Shown in pieces: positions 8,904-17,771 of a stretch of 64,000 bases of DNA. Every line of letters starts with the position of its first letter. The first letter of the stretch is position 1. The translations under genes were made by a program, and so were the position numbers. Under the pieces are notes generated by a model. It was not told the DNA's origin. It worked only from the letters and a program-made list of their open reading frames with translations, and made no database searches. The DNA comes from Mucilaginibacter terrenus (lineage in GTDB: Bacteria > Bacteroidota > Bacteroidia > Sphingobacteriales > Sphingobacteriaceae), in assembly GCF_003432065.1 (NCBI RefSeq), contig NZ_QWDE01000001.1:558001-622000 (forward strand). The letters run 5' to 3'.

Positions 8904-11309
8904 ATGATAAAAAACTATTTCAAAATCGCTTGGCGTAATATGCGCAGCCACAAGGCAACAACTATTATCAACGTTGGCGGGCTGGCAGTAGGCATGGCTG
9001 CTGCAGTGCTGATATTTATCTGGGTGCAAAATGAGTTTAACTTCGACAAAGAGCAGCCTGACCATGCGAATATTTTTCGTATAAAAAGCTACCTCGCGGT
9101 TGATAAAAAAACGACGTGGGTATGGGAGCATACACCTTATGTGCTTGGTGAACACGCAAAAAAGGATGTGCCGGAGATTGTTGCGCTTGCGCGTATGGCA
9201 CCTAACATCTGGCGGCCAATTTACTTTAACGTAAACGGCGAATTCTTTCCCGAAAAAACAACTGCTTACGTTGATGGCGACTGGTTTAAAGTATTTGACT
9301 ATAAGTTTGTGAGCGGAAATGCAAATGCCTTCAACGCCAACCCCTACAGCATCATTCTTACAGAAAGCAAGGCCAAAAAATATTTCAATACAACCAACGC
9401 CGTTGGTAAAATGATTAAGGTAGACACCCTTAATTATCAGGTACAAGGCGTTATAAAAGACATACCCGCAAGCAGCAGCTTTACGTTTGACATACTGATG
9501 CCCGTTGCTGCAAAACAAGCCAACAAACGCGAAAAGGATAATGACCTTAAGTGGGGAAACTTTAACTACCTAACTTTTGTCAAGCTGAATCCGGGTGCTA
9601 ACCTTAAGGCAGTATCTAAAAAGATAAAAGCCATCATCCGTAAGAACAGAGATAAAGACGACCTGCAGATAGGGCTTACTAACCTTGCCGCACTACACTT
9701 TGAAAATGATCTGCAAAGTTCCTCTCTAACACATGGAAACCAGCGTGTTACTTACATATTTGTCGCTTTAGGTATTCTGCTGCTGCTTATTGCCTGCATA
9801 AACTATGTCAACCTTACCACCGCGCGCGCCAGCCTGCGCGCTAAAGAGGTAAGCGTAAAGAAAATAGTAGGAGCAGGGCGCAGCCAGCTATTTGCTCAGT
9901 TTATTGCCGAATCGGGGCTGATCAGCTTGTTCTCGCTTATCCTCACCGTATTCGTCATTTGGGTAAGTTTGCCGGCATTTAATGACTTCACCGGCCGTAA
10001 CTTCGTCCTATCTTTGGGATCATTTTACGTCTGGTCTATACTGTTTGGCACTTTGCTGGTTGCCGTTGTTCTGAATAGCATTTACCCGGCCATGCTGCTA
10101 TCATCCTTTAAGCCGATGAACATTTTCAGGGGCAGCAGTGTGTTGTTTGTAAAGGATAGTTCATTAAGAAAAGGCCTGGTGGTGGTTCAGTTCACCTTCT
10201 CCATATTCCTCATCATTGGTGTTATCACCATTTACAGGCAGCTTAATTTTATAAACTCGCAAGACCCCGGTTACAAGCGCGATCAGGTGCTTACATTCAG
10301 CATGCCTATCAAGGTGTATTATAAGTATAAAGATAAGGAACGTGACGCGCTGGCTGCCAGTATTAAACAATCGCTGCTAACCAGGCCAGCAATAAACGCG
10401 GTATCACTTCTTGGTGCGCGTTCTATACAGGATAACCAAAACCAATCATCAGGCGGTGCAGACTGGGATGGCCGCGAAAAGGATTTTGATCCCGCCCTGG
10501 CTTACTTTAACATCGACCCAGATTACGCAAGGATAGTTAAAGTTAATCTGGTGCAGGGAAGATGGTTCAGGAAAGATGATCCGTCTGATCAACACAATTC
10601 TATACTGAACGAGACGGCAGCTAAAGAACTAGGCCTGCACAAGCCATACATAGGGCAGCGCTTTATATCACAAGATGATACGGGTAAGGTGATAGGGATA
10701 GTTAAAGACTTCAACTTCCGGAGCATGCATGATAAGATTGGGCCTGCCATCTTCAAGAATCGCTCTGATTACGCGAGCACCTTTTTGGTGGGAGTTTCGC
10801 CCGGCCGGCAAAACGACATTGCTGCCCAGCTTAAAATAGTTTGGGACCAATATTTTCCCGCAGAGCCGCTTGAATACACCTTCCTGGATCAGGAGTTCGA
10901 CAAGTTATACCATGACGATGCAAAAACATCCGGCTTGATGACGGTATTTGCCATTGTAGCCATCATTATTTCATCACTCGGGCTATTTGGCCTGGCAGCA
11001 TTTACTGCCGAGCAGAGAGGAAAAGAGATCGGCATCCGCAAGGTGTTGGGTGCATCTGTGTCGGGCATTGTTACACTGCTTTCACGCGACTTTATTTTGC
11101 TGGTGCTTGTTGCACTTGTGATTGCAGCACCGCTAGGCGGATGGCTCATGGGTAAATGGCTGGAAAATTTTGCCTACCGCATCAGCATACAATGGTGGAT
11201 GTACCTTGGAGCCGGCGTAATAGCCGTAATAATAGCATTTGTGACTATCAGCTTCCAGGCAGTCAAGGCTGCCATGATAAACCCGGTAAAGAGTTTAAGA
11301 AGCGAGTAG
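8904..11309 (+). CDS. ABC transporter permease, FtsX/MacB type (permease 5)
   Basis: This is an 801-residue permease when started at the ATG at 8904, which gives the family start MIKNYFKIAWRN. A longer reading from a TTG at 8856 would add 16 residues without family support and is rejected. Coupling segments are TTARASLRAKEVSVKK (subtype B; KK replaces RK) and QRGKEIGIRKVLGASV. The HLYS motif before helix 2 is degenerate (ALHFENDLQ). Periplasmic domain 2 carries ADWDGREKDFD and PDYARIVKVNLVQGRWF. It is the last gene of the first transcription segment: a 12-bp hairpin followed by CTTTGTTTT begins 75 bp after the stop codon. A 213-codon antisense open frame overlapping its 5' part resembles no protein and is taken as a shadow. 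Confidence 0.91.
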   Translation: MIKNYFKIAWRNMRSHKATTIINVGGLAVGMAAAVLIFIWVQNEFNFDKEQPDHANIFRIKSYLAVDKKTTWVWEHTPYVLGEHAKKDVPEIVALARMAPNIWRPIYFNVNGEFFPEKTTAYVDGDWFKVFDYKFVSGNANAFNANPYSIILTESKAKKYFNTTNAVGKMIKVDTLNYQVQGVIKDIPASSSFTFDILMPVAAKQANKREKDNDLKWGNFNYLTFVKLNPGANLKAVSKKIKAIIRKNRDKDDLQIGLTNLAALHFENDLQSSSLTHGNQRVTYIFVALGILLLLIACINYVNLTTARASLRAKEVSVKKIVGAGRSQLFAQFIAESGLISLFSLILTVFVIWVSLPAFNDFTGRNFVLSLGSFYVWSILFGTLLVAVVLNSIYPAMLLSSFKPMNIFRGSSVLFVKDSSLRKGLVVVQFTFSIFLIIGVITIYRQLNFINSQDPGYKRDQVLTFSMPIKVYYKYKDKERDALAASIKQSLLTRPAINAVSLLGARSIQDNQNQSSGGADWDGREKDFDPALAYFNIDPDYARIVKVNLVQGRWFRKDDPSDQHNSILNETAAKELGLHKPYIGQRFISQDDTGKVIGIVKDFNFRSMHDKIGPAIFKNRSDYASTFLVGVSPGRQNDIAAQLKIVWDQYFPAEPLEYTFLDQEFDKLYHDDAKTSGLMTVFAIVAIIISSLGLFGLAAFTAEQRGKEIGIRKVLGASVSGIVTLLSRDFILLVLVALVIAAPLGGWLMGKWLENFAYRISIQWWMYLGAGVIAVIIAFVTISFQAVKAAMINPVKSLRSE

Positions 11310-11383
11310 AAGTAGGAGTAGTCAGATAATCACTTGATATTTGTTGACGTTATCTACCGCTTACTAAATGTATCGCAACCGAA

Positions 11384-11425
11384 CACCCCGCTGTAACACA
11401 GGCGTACAGCGGGGTGCTTTGTTTT
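11384..11425 (+). terminator. Intrinsic terminator after permease 5
   Basis: A perfect 12-bp stem (CACCCCGCTGTA with TACAGCGGGGTG, loop of 9) is followed by CTTTGTTTT. It ends the permease 1-5 segment and shows that the array is not a single operon. Confidence 0.85.
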
Positions 11426-11467
11426 AATAGATAACTTGCTTGTAAACAGTATTTTGTGTGTTTGGTA

Positions 11468-11497
11468 TGTAATTTAGATAGTAAGTACTAAATTACA
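11468..11497. promoter_or_regulatory. Inverted repeat directly upstream of permease 6
   Basis: TGTAATTTAG and CTAAATTACA form a perfect 10-bp dyad around a 10-bp spacer, ending 5 bp before the ATG at 11503. It lies between the upstream terminator and the start codon, where an operator or 5'-UTR hairpin would act. It overlaps the 7-of-8 -7-like box TAATTTAG. No regulator gene is nearby; function is inference. Confidence 0.5.
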
Positions 11498-11502
11498 CTA
11501 CC

Positions 11503-13890
11503 ATGTTGAGAAACTACTTCAAAATAGCCTGGAGAAATGTCCGGAAACACAGGGTCTTTTCTTTCATCAATATATTTGGCCTTGCAGTGGGCATGGCCGC
11601 TTTCTGGTTGATAACTCTCTACGTAACAAACGAATTAAGTTACGACCGCTACAACACCAAGGCCGACCGCATTTATAGAGTGGTACAGCACGGTAAATGG
11701 AACGGCGGCCAGTTTGACCTGGTAATTACAGCGCCCCCCTATGCCGGTGCATTAAAGAACGACTTTGCCAATGTAGAAGAGGCCGTGCGGATTGATGCTG
11801 AGGGCGGCGGAAAGATAACGTTTGGCAGCAAACAGGTAAACGAAGGCAGCATGTTGTTTACTGATGCTGGTTTCTTCAAGATCTTTACACATCATTTTCT
11901 TTATGGAAATCCTGAGAGCGCTTTAACCAAGCCGCAAAGCATTGTGCTCACCAAAACGTTAGCCGAGGCTGTTTTTGGCAATGCCGGCAACGCAGTGGGT
12001 CAAAACATTGACATTGACGGTACTGCTACTGCGGTAACCGGCGTAATTGCGGATGTTCCTGAGAATACGCACTTTTCGTTTAAAGCACTGCGGTCAATGC
12101 CTGCTGACTTTAACGGTCCGTGGAGTAATTCATTCCTATACACGTACGTTTTGCTAAAACATGCCGGCGACAACAAAGGCATTGAAGCATCTTCGGGCAA
12201 ATTCTACAATAAATACCTCAAAAAAGATTTCAGCAATGTGGCATTCAGTATGGAGTTACAGCCTGTAACATCTATACACCTGCACTCTAATTTGGGTTAC
12301 GAGCTGGGGGCCAATGGTAATATCACCTACATTTATGTATTTGGTATTACAGCTCTACTCATTCTGGTAATTGCGGCTATCAACTACGTAAACCTGGCAA
12401 CAGCCCGCTCGTCTATCAGGCTCAAGGAAATAGGGGTACGCCGCGTAATCGGTAGTGACAGGGCTCAGCTAATGATCATGTTCTTTGCGGAATCTGTACT
12501 GCTTGCTTTTATAGCCATGTTAATGGCTGCCGTAATTATACAATTTGCTTTGCCATACTTTAATCAGTTATCGGGCAAGTCACTGGTGTTGCTGCAATTC
12601 GGTAAGGTCACCACCGTTCTGCTTTTTGCAGCATTTGGTCTGGTGGTAGGCCTGCTTAGCGGTGCCTACCCGGCATTCTTCCTCTCTGGCTTTGGTACCA
12701 TCAGTGCTATGAAAGGTCAACTCGGCAATCAGATTTCTACGATATTGTTTCGAAAGTCGCTTGTGGTGTTTCAATTTGTGGTTACGGTTGTTATGATAGT
12801 TGGTTCATGCATCATTTACCAACAGCTGCGCTACGCCATGACACGCGACCTCGGATTTAATAAAGAACAAACCTTAACGTTCCACTTAAGCCAATCTGCA
12901 AGACCTAAGATAGACGCTTTAAAACAGCAATTGCTGCAGAACAGGAATATTGAAGCAGTTGGCGCCGCAGGTAATCCCATCGGTAATAATAATATGGGCA
13001 GCAGAGGTTTCAATACCGCTCCTGATGGTTCCGAAACACAGGATGGGATTTTGGTTCAGTCGTTAATGGTGGATGAAGACCTGTTGCCTACGCTGGAAGT
13101 AAAGATGAACAAGGGTCGTAATTTTTCTAAGCAGATAACCAACGACGTAAACGACGCGCTCGTAATAAACCAAACTCTGGCAGATAAAATGGGGTGGAAG
13201 GATGCTGTTGGCCGTCGCGTTTACATAGGTAAAAACGATAATGGCGAACCTATAAGGCGCACTATTATAGGTGTGGTTAAAGATTTTAATACCTATTCGC
13301 TGCAGCATAAGATTATGCCTATGATCATGACCATGCCTTCAGACGTTAACGATAAGGATAATCTGTATGTGCGTATTGGCAAGAACAACGTAAATTCCTC
13401 GCTCGATTTTATTGCCCGCACTTACCGGAAATTTGATATAGAAGACAAACCTGAGTTCCATTTTCTTGATCAGAATTTCGCTGCACAATATCAAACCGAG
13501 GAAAAGCAAGGTTCTATATTGCTGATATTCACCATACTTGCAATTAGCATAGCTTGCCTGGGCCTGTTTGGCCTCGTAACGTTCACAGCCGAGCAGCGGG
13601 TGAAAGAGATAGGCATCCGCAAGGTTTTAGGAGCAAGTGTGGCCAGCATTGTGCGCCTGCTATCGGCAGATCTGATAAAGCTGGTTGTAATAGCAACTAT
13701 TATTGCTATCCCAATGGCGTGGTTTGCTATGAACAAATGGCTGCAGGACTTTGAATACCGCATAAACGTAAGCTGGTGGGTATTCCTGCTTGCAGGTGTT
13801 GTTGCAGCGCTTATTGCACTGGCAACTATTAGCATCCAATCAATCAAAGCAGCGCTGGCAAACCCTGCAAAAAGCCTCAAAAGCGAATAA
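11503..13890 (+). CDS. ABC transporter permease, FtsX/MacB type (permease 6)
   Basis: This is a complete 795-residue double-FtsX permease starting MLRNYFKIAWRN, preceded by its own terminator-delimited leader (193 bp after permease 5). It is subtype C, with DRYNTKADRIYRVV near the N-terminus, SIHLHSNLGYELGANGNITY before helix 2, and DEDLLPTLEVKMNKGRNF in periplasmic domain 2; permeases 8 and 9 share these features. Coupling segments are ATARSSIRLKEIGVRR (RR is unique in the array) and QRVKEIGIRKVLGASV. The end is NPAKSLKSE, with A for V. The DUF4097-like gene follows after 68 bp with no terminator, so permease 6 and that secreted protein are probably cotranscribed and may act together. Confidence 0.92.
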   Translation: MLRNYFKIAWRNVRKHRVFSFINIFGLAVGMAAFWLITLYVTNELSYDRYNTKADRIYRVVQHGKWNGGQFDLVITAPPYAGALKNDFANVEEAVRIDAEGGGKITFGSKQVNEGSMLFTDAGFFKIFTHHFLYGNPESALTKPQSIVLTKTLAEAVFGNAGNAVGQNIDIDGTATAVTGVIADVPENTHFSFKALRSMPADFNGPWSNSFLYTYVLLKHAGDNKGIEASSGKFYNKYLKKDFSNVAFSMELQPVTSIHLHSNLGYELGANGNITYIYVFGITALLILVIAAINYVNLATARSSIRLKEIGVRRVIGSDRAQLMIMFFAESVLLAFIAMLMAAVIIQFALPYFNQLSGKSLVLLQFGKVTTVLLFAAFGLVVGLLSGAYPAFFLSGFGTISAMKGQLGNQISTILFRKSLVVFQFVVTVVMIVGSCIIYQQLRYAMTRDLGFNKEQTLTFHLSQSARPKIDALKQQLLQNRNIEAVGAAGNPIGNNNMGSRGFNTAPDGSETQDGILVQSLMVDEDLLPTLEVKMNKGRNFSKQITNDVNDALVINQTLADKMGWKDAVGRRVYIGKNDNGEPIRRTIIGVVKDFNTYSLQHKIMPMIMTMPSDVNDKDNLYVRIGKNNVNSSLDFIARTYRKFDIEDKPEFHFLDQNFAAQYQTEEKQGSILLIFTILAISIACLGLFGLVTFTAEQRVKEIGIRKVLGASVASIVRLLSADLIKLVVIATIIAIPMAWFAMNKWLQDFEYRINVSWWVFLLAGVVAALIALATISIQSIKAALANPAKSLKSE

Positions 13891-13958
13891 AAAGAAATTG
13901 CATTGGCATGCAACTATTTAAAAAATCAGAACGTCTCATAGATATAAACTTAAACATT

Positions 13959-14984
13959 ATGAAAAAGACCTTATTGCTGTTGTTACTTGCAACACCTGCT
14001 TTCCTGGCCTCAGCACAGGATAATAAAACACCATTCTTAACTAAGTCATTATCAGCTTCGGCTGTAAAGGATGTATTTGTACGCACAAGCGGCGGCAGCA
14101 TCACGGTTAGCGGTGCTACCGGGCAAGAACCCCGGATAGAAGTTTATATTAATGGCAACAACGGCAACAACGACCTGAGTAAAGACGAAATACAAAAACG
14201 CCTTGAGGAAAACTACACACTGGATATAGATGTTCACGACGGAGAACTGCATGCAACTGCCAGAAACAAGCGCAACAATATTGACTGGCGTAAATCATTA
14301 AGCATCGGCTTCCGCATATACGTTAACAGGCAGTCGGCAACTAATTTGACCACCAGCGGCGGCAGTATCCACCTGGATAACCTAAGCGGAAGCCAGAACT
14401 TCACTACAAGCGGTGGCAGCCTGCATGTAGATAACGTGGTTGGCTCAATAAAAGGTACTACAAGCGGTGGCAGCATTCACGTGAGCAATTCCAAGCAGGA
14501 CATTGAATTGGTAACCAGCGGCGGAAGCATCAGCGCAAGTAACTGCGATGGCAGGATAAGACTGGTAACCAGTGGCGGATCTTTAAAGCTTAACGACCTT
14601 AAGGGAACCATAAATGCAAGTACCAGCGGTGGCAGTATAAGCGCCAGCGACATTGATGGTGAACTGGTTACCGGCACCAGCGGTGGCAGTGTGAACATCA
14701 ACAACATGTCCGGCAGTTTAGATGCGTCTACCAGCGCGGGCAGCATACATGCTTCCATGGTAAAAGTGGGCAAATACGTAAAGATAGATGCCAGCTCGGG
14801 CCATGTAGACCTGCGTTTGCCATCTTCGCAAGGTGTTGACCTTGACGTCCGCGGCGATCGTGTAAGCTACAATGGCAGCGGTTTCCAGGGAGAAAAAGAC
14901 AAAGAACGCGTAGTAGGTAAGGTTAACGGTGGCGGCTCACTTGTAGAAGTGCGCGGTAACGGCAGCGTAAGCGTAACACAATAA
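13959..14984 (+). CDS. Secreted DUF4097-like beta-repeat protein (TSGGS repeats)
   Basis: The ATG at 13959 is chosen because it gives a clean signal peptide (MKKTLLLLLLATPAFLASAQ) cut after AQ; an upstream ATG at 13908 would add 17 residues ahead of it. The 341-residue product contains about eight tandem units of roughly 18 residues built on TSGGS(I/L/V), from about residue 128 to 270, plus an early unit RTSGGSITVSG near residue 44. Such glycine/serine turns in a regular register fit the right-handed beta-solenoid of the putative adhesin family DUF4097. There is no lipobox, outer-membrane anchor or sorting domain, so a periplasmic or secreted location is inferred. It is the only non-permease gene inside the array. 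It could be a periplasmic partner or cargo-binding protein of permease 6; no function is established for the family. Confidence 0.82.
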   Translation: MKKTLLLLLLATPAFLASAQDNKTPFLTKSLSASAVKDVFVRTSGGSITVSGATGQEPRIEVYINGNNGNNDLSKDEIQKRLEENYTLDIDVHDGELHATARNKRNNIDWRKSLSIGFRIYVNRQSATNLTTSGGSIHLDNLSGSQNFTTSGGSLHVDNVVGSIKGTTSGGSIHVSNSKQDIELVTSGGSISASNCDGRIRLVTSGGSLKLNDLKGTINASTSGGSISASDIDGELVTGTSGGSVNINNMSGSLDASTSAGSIHASMVKVGKYVKIDASSGHVDLRLPSSQGVDLDVRGDRVSYNGSGFQGEKDKERVVGKVNGGGSLVEVRGNGSVSVTQ

Positions 14985-14992
14985 AACTTTAA

Positions 14993-15075
14993 AATATTTT
15001 CGCGCGAAGTAAGCTAAAGCGTAAGGCATTATGACAGGTTCTTTGCGCCCCGATTCGGCTTCGCGTGAAAATATT
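14993..15075. promoter_or_regulatory. Long-range inverted repeat between the DUF4097-like gene and permease 7
   Basis: AATATTTTCGCGCGAAG (14993-15009) pairs with CTTCGCGTGAAAATATT (15059-15075) at 16 of 17 positions, enclosing 49 bp. It could form a large RNA structure ahead of the terminator hairpin at 15081 or a DNA cruciform. The pairing is visible; the role is not known. Confidence 0.55.
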
Positions 15076-15080
15076 AACCA

Positions 15081-15106
15081 CCGCAGGGCAACCGCCCTGC
15101 GGTTTT
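15081..15106 (+). terminator. Intrinsic terminator or attenuator ahead of permease 7
   Basis: A perfect 9-bp stem CCGCAGGGC/GCCCTGCGG with loop AACC is followed by TTTT. It ends only 25 bp before the permease 7 ATG, leaving no room for a promoter in between. It may act as a leaky terminator or attenuator controlling read-through into permease 7. Confidence 0.75.
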
Positions 15107-15131
15107 GGCATAAACATCAACCCTCATCAAT

Positions 15132-17501
15132 ATGTTAAAAAATTACCTCAAGATTTCGTGGAGAAGCATTGTTAAGCACAAAGGTTTTTCACTGTTGAAC
15201 GCAGGCGGGCTTGCGCTTGGTATTGCCAGCTGTTTGCTGCTTACCCTGTATGTAACTTACCATCTCAACTATGATAAGCAGTTTGACAACCTGGATAACA
15301 TTTACATAGTTGAGAACAACCAGCCAGGCGATGGTAAAATATACACCTTTGCTTCAACGCCTGGTGAGCTTTCTGCAGCTATAAAGTCTGAGGTACCTGA
15401 TGCTGTACGTTCTGTAAGGACGATAACGTATACGGCCGAAGGACTGCTCACTTACAAAGACAACAGCTTTAAAAAGAAAGGCATGTTTGCTGATGATGGC
15501 TTCTTTAATATATTTACTTATCACTTTATCGAGGGTAATGCGGGAGAGGCGCTTAAGCTTCCCAATTCTATAATAGTTACACGATCGCTGGCCAAAACGC
15601 TGTTTGGCAACGAGGACCCGATGAACAAGGTGGTAAAACGCAACGGACAACTGCCGCTTAAAGTTACCGGCGTTATTGAAGATGTACCCGCAAACGCATC
15701 TTTTCAATTTGAGTTTGTTTTGCCATGGGCTATGTTTGAAGACGCGAATGCCTGGGCAAAAAACTCCGGTTGGGGAAGCAACTTTGCCCGTACCATTGTG
15801 CAATTAAAAGATGGTGTTGCACCTGATCGCGCTAACCGCGTAATGGCAGGTATGGTTGGCCGTCATAATGATGGCAATAAAAATCAGCTGTTCCTGTATC
15901 CATTCTCTAAAATGCACTTGTATTCAAAATTTGAAGATGGCAAGGTAGTTGGCGGCATGATAGAGAACATCCGCCTGTTTATTACCCTGGCCATTTGCAT
16001 ACTGCTGGTTGCCTGTGTTAATTTCATGAACTTGTCTACCGCGCGTTCTGAAGAACGTGCTAAAGAAGTAGGCATCCGCAAAGCAATCGGCTCCGGCAGG
16101 GGCTCACTTATCAGCCAGTTCATCACCGAGTCCGTCATACTATCATTTGTATCAACAGTTGGGGCGCTTATTATCGTGCTCGCTTGTTTGCCATTCTTTA
16201 ACGATGTTTTGGGGATAAAGCTTCAGTTACCTTACGGGCAGCCGCTTGCCTGGGCTGTGCTGTTAGGTATAGCGCTTGTTACAGGGCTTTTAGCCGGCAG
16301 TTACCCTGCTTTTTATCTTTCCTCTTTTGAGCCTATAAAGGTATTGAAGGGGATATTTAAAGGTGGCAGCGCTGCACTGCCATTGCGTAAAGTTTTAGTG
16401 GTGGTACAGTTTGGCTTTGCCGTGTTCCTGATAACTGCTACTATAGTTATTTATACGCAATTAAAGTATGTACAGAACAATCCCACAGGTTTTGATAAGA
16501 ACAACCTGGTAGAAATACCTATTGAGGGCGACCTGAAGAAGAATGCAGGGGTTTTTATTACACAGTTAAAAAATTCCGGAGCAATAACGGCAGGTACAGT
16601 TTTTTCAGCCGGTATCACCGAATCCGGAAATAATACTTGGGGAATAAGCTGGCCGGGCAAACGCGACGACCAAACCATTTTGTTTGATGTGTTTGCAGCC
16701 GGGAACGATTTTACAAAAACAGCCGGGGTAAAGTTGCTGCAGGGTAGGGAGTTTTCTGAAGGAAACCAGCTGGATACTGCACGTAAAACAGTGCTTATTA
16801 ACGAAAGCGCCGTTGCTGTAATGAATATAAAAAATCCTGTAGGGACTATCATCAAATGGGGAGATAGCCCAATGACGGTAGTTGGGGTATATAAAGACTT
16901 TGTATGGGGTTCGCCTTATGATAAACGCCGACCGATGATCACCCAGTACTCGGGAGACAATGGCAACTTTATAAACCTGCGGTTGAACCCGGCTCGGAGT
17001 ATTACCGCTAATATAGAAGCGGTTACAAAAGGACTTAAAGCCGTGAACCCTAATTATCCTGCTGATATCCGCTTTGTTGATGCAGATTTTGAAAAGAAAT
17101 TTGCAGATGAGAAACTGCTGGCCACACTAGCTAACTTGTTTGGCGGCTTGGCAATTGTTATTTCCTGCCTTGGCCTTTTCGGCCTGGCTGCTTACGCAGC
17201 AGAACAGCGCGTAAAAGAAATAGGAGTGAGGAAAGTTCTTGGTGCATCAGTGTTTAATTTAACAACATTGCTGTCTAAAGATTTCATGATACTGGTTGCG
17301 ATAGCTATAGTATTAGCCGGCCCTATATCGGTATGGGCAATGCACGGCTGGCTGCAAAAGTTTGAATACCGCATAACCCTTAGCTGGTGGATGGTGGCAC
17401 TATCCGGCATTATCACGGTGTTTATTGCTATAAGTACCGTGAGCTTCCAGGCGGTGAAGGCCGCGCTTGCTAACCCGGTGAAGAGCTTACGTTCGGAGTA
17501 G
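15132..17501 (+). CDS. ABC transporter permease, FtsX/MacB type (permease 7)
   Basis: This is a complete 789-residue permease starting MLKNYLKISWRS and ending NPVKSLRSE. It is subtype A: KMHLYSKFEDGKVVGGMIEN before helix 2, coupling segment STARSEERAKEVGIRK, and NDFTKTAGVKLLQGREF in periplasmic domain 2. The second coupling segment is QRVKEIGVRKVLGASV. It stands alone between the hairpin at 15081 and the terminator at 17549, so its mRNA either starts upstream of the 15081 hairpin or arises by read-through from the DUF4097-like gene. Periplasmic domain 2 carries WGISWPGK, nearly matched by WGITWPGQ in permease 11. That makes these two the closest pair in this domain although three permeases separate them. 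Substrate unknown. Confidence 0.92.
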   Translation: MLKNYLKISWRSIVKHKGFSLLNAGGLALGIASCLLLTLYVTYHLNYDKQFDNLDNIYIVENNQPGDGKIYTFASTPGELSAAIKSEVPDAVRSVRTITYTAEGLLTYKDNSFKKKGMFADDGFFNIFTYHFIEGNAGEALKLPNSIIVTRSLAKTLFGNEDPMNKVVKRNGQLPLKVTGVIEDVPANASFQFEFVLPWAMFEDANAWAKNSGWGSNFARTIVQLKDGVAPDRANRVMAGMVGRHNDGNKNQLFLYPFSKMHLYSKFEDGKVVGGMIENIRLFITLAICILLVACVNFMNLSTARSEERAKEVGIRKAIGSGRGSLISQFITESVILSFVSTVGALIIVLACLPFFNDVLGIKLQLPYGQPLAWAVLLGIALVTGLLAGSYPAFYLSSFEPIKVLKGIFKGGSAALPLRKVLVVVQFGFAVFLITATIVIYTQLKYVQNNPTGFDKNNLVEIPIEGDLKKNAGVFITQLKNSGAITAGTVFSAGITESGNNTWGISWPGKRDDQTILFDVFAAGNDFTKTAGVKLLQGREFSEGNQLDTARKTVLINESAVAVMNIKNPVGTIIKWGDSPMTVVGVYKDFVWGSPYDKRRPMITQYSGDNGNFINLRLNPARSITANIEAVTKGLKAVNPNYPADIRFVDADFEKKFADEKLLATLANLFGGLAIVISCLGLFGLAAYAAEQRVKEIGVRKVLGASVFNLTTLLSKDFMILVAIAIVLAGPISVWAMHGWLQKFEYRITLSWWMVALSGIITVFIAISTVSFQAVKAALANPVKSLRSE

Positions 17502-17548
17502 CTTTCCTTCGGTAAGGAAAATAAATTCTAAAGTTCATGTCAACAGGG

Positions 17549-17578
17549 GTCCCGTGCAGTTTTGTACGGGACTTTTTT
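17549..17578 (+). terminator. Intrinsic terminator after permease 7
   Basis: A 10-bp stem GTCCCGTGCA/TGTACGGGAC (one G-U pair) with tetraloop GTTT is followed by six T. A second small hairpin (TTTCCTT/AAGGAAA) sits right after the stop codon at 17503-17520. Confidence 0.88.
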
Positions 17579-17724
17579 GTACGTGGAATTGAAACTGTTT
17601 CAGCCCACAAACATAGGCATGCGCCACCTCCTTTGCACTGTATCATAACCGTACATAGGCTGTTACACTTGCGAACACTGCTATGTAATATATTTATCAT
17701 AAAAAATTGTAAATCAGTAACTTA

Positions 17725-17732
17725 TAAGTTTG
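17725..17732 (+). promoter_or_regulatory. Candidate -7 box for permease 8
   Basis: TAAGTTTG matches the Bacteroidota -7 consensus TAnnTTTG exactly and lies 39 bp before the permease 8 ATG, downstream of the terminator at 17549. A TTG stands 15 bp upstream, shorter than the usual -33 spacing, so the call is tentative. Confidence 0.4.
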
Positions 17733-17771
17733 GTATTGCTTTTACATGTTGAAGTGAGACCCTATACTACC

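Noticed and set aside
8877..9518. 213-codon minus-strand open frame across the start of permease 5
   Set aside because: It lies fully antisense to a clear permease coding region, has cysteine- and histidine-rich composition unlike any protein, and no family motif.
14085..14780. CRISPR-like or intergenic tandem repeat at the TSGGS region
   Set aside because: The periodic DNA is in frame inside an open reading frame, and the units vary at codon third positions. It encodes protein repeats, not a CRISPR array.
15354..15803. 149-codon minus-strand open frame inside permease 7
   Set aside because: Antisense shadow of a conserved coding region, with no recognisable domain and no plausible start context.
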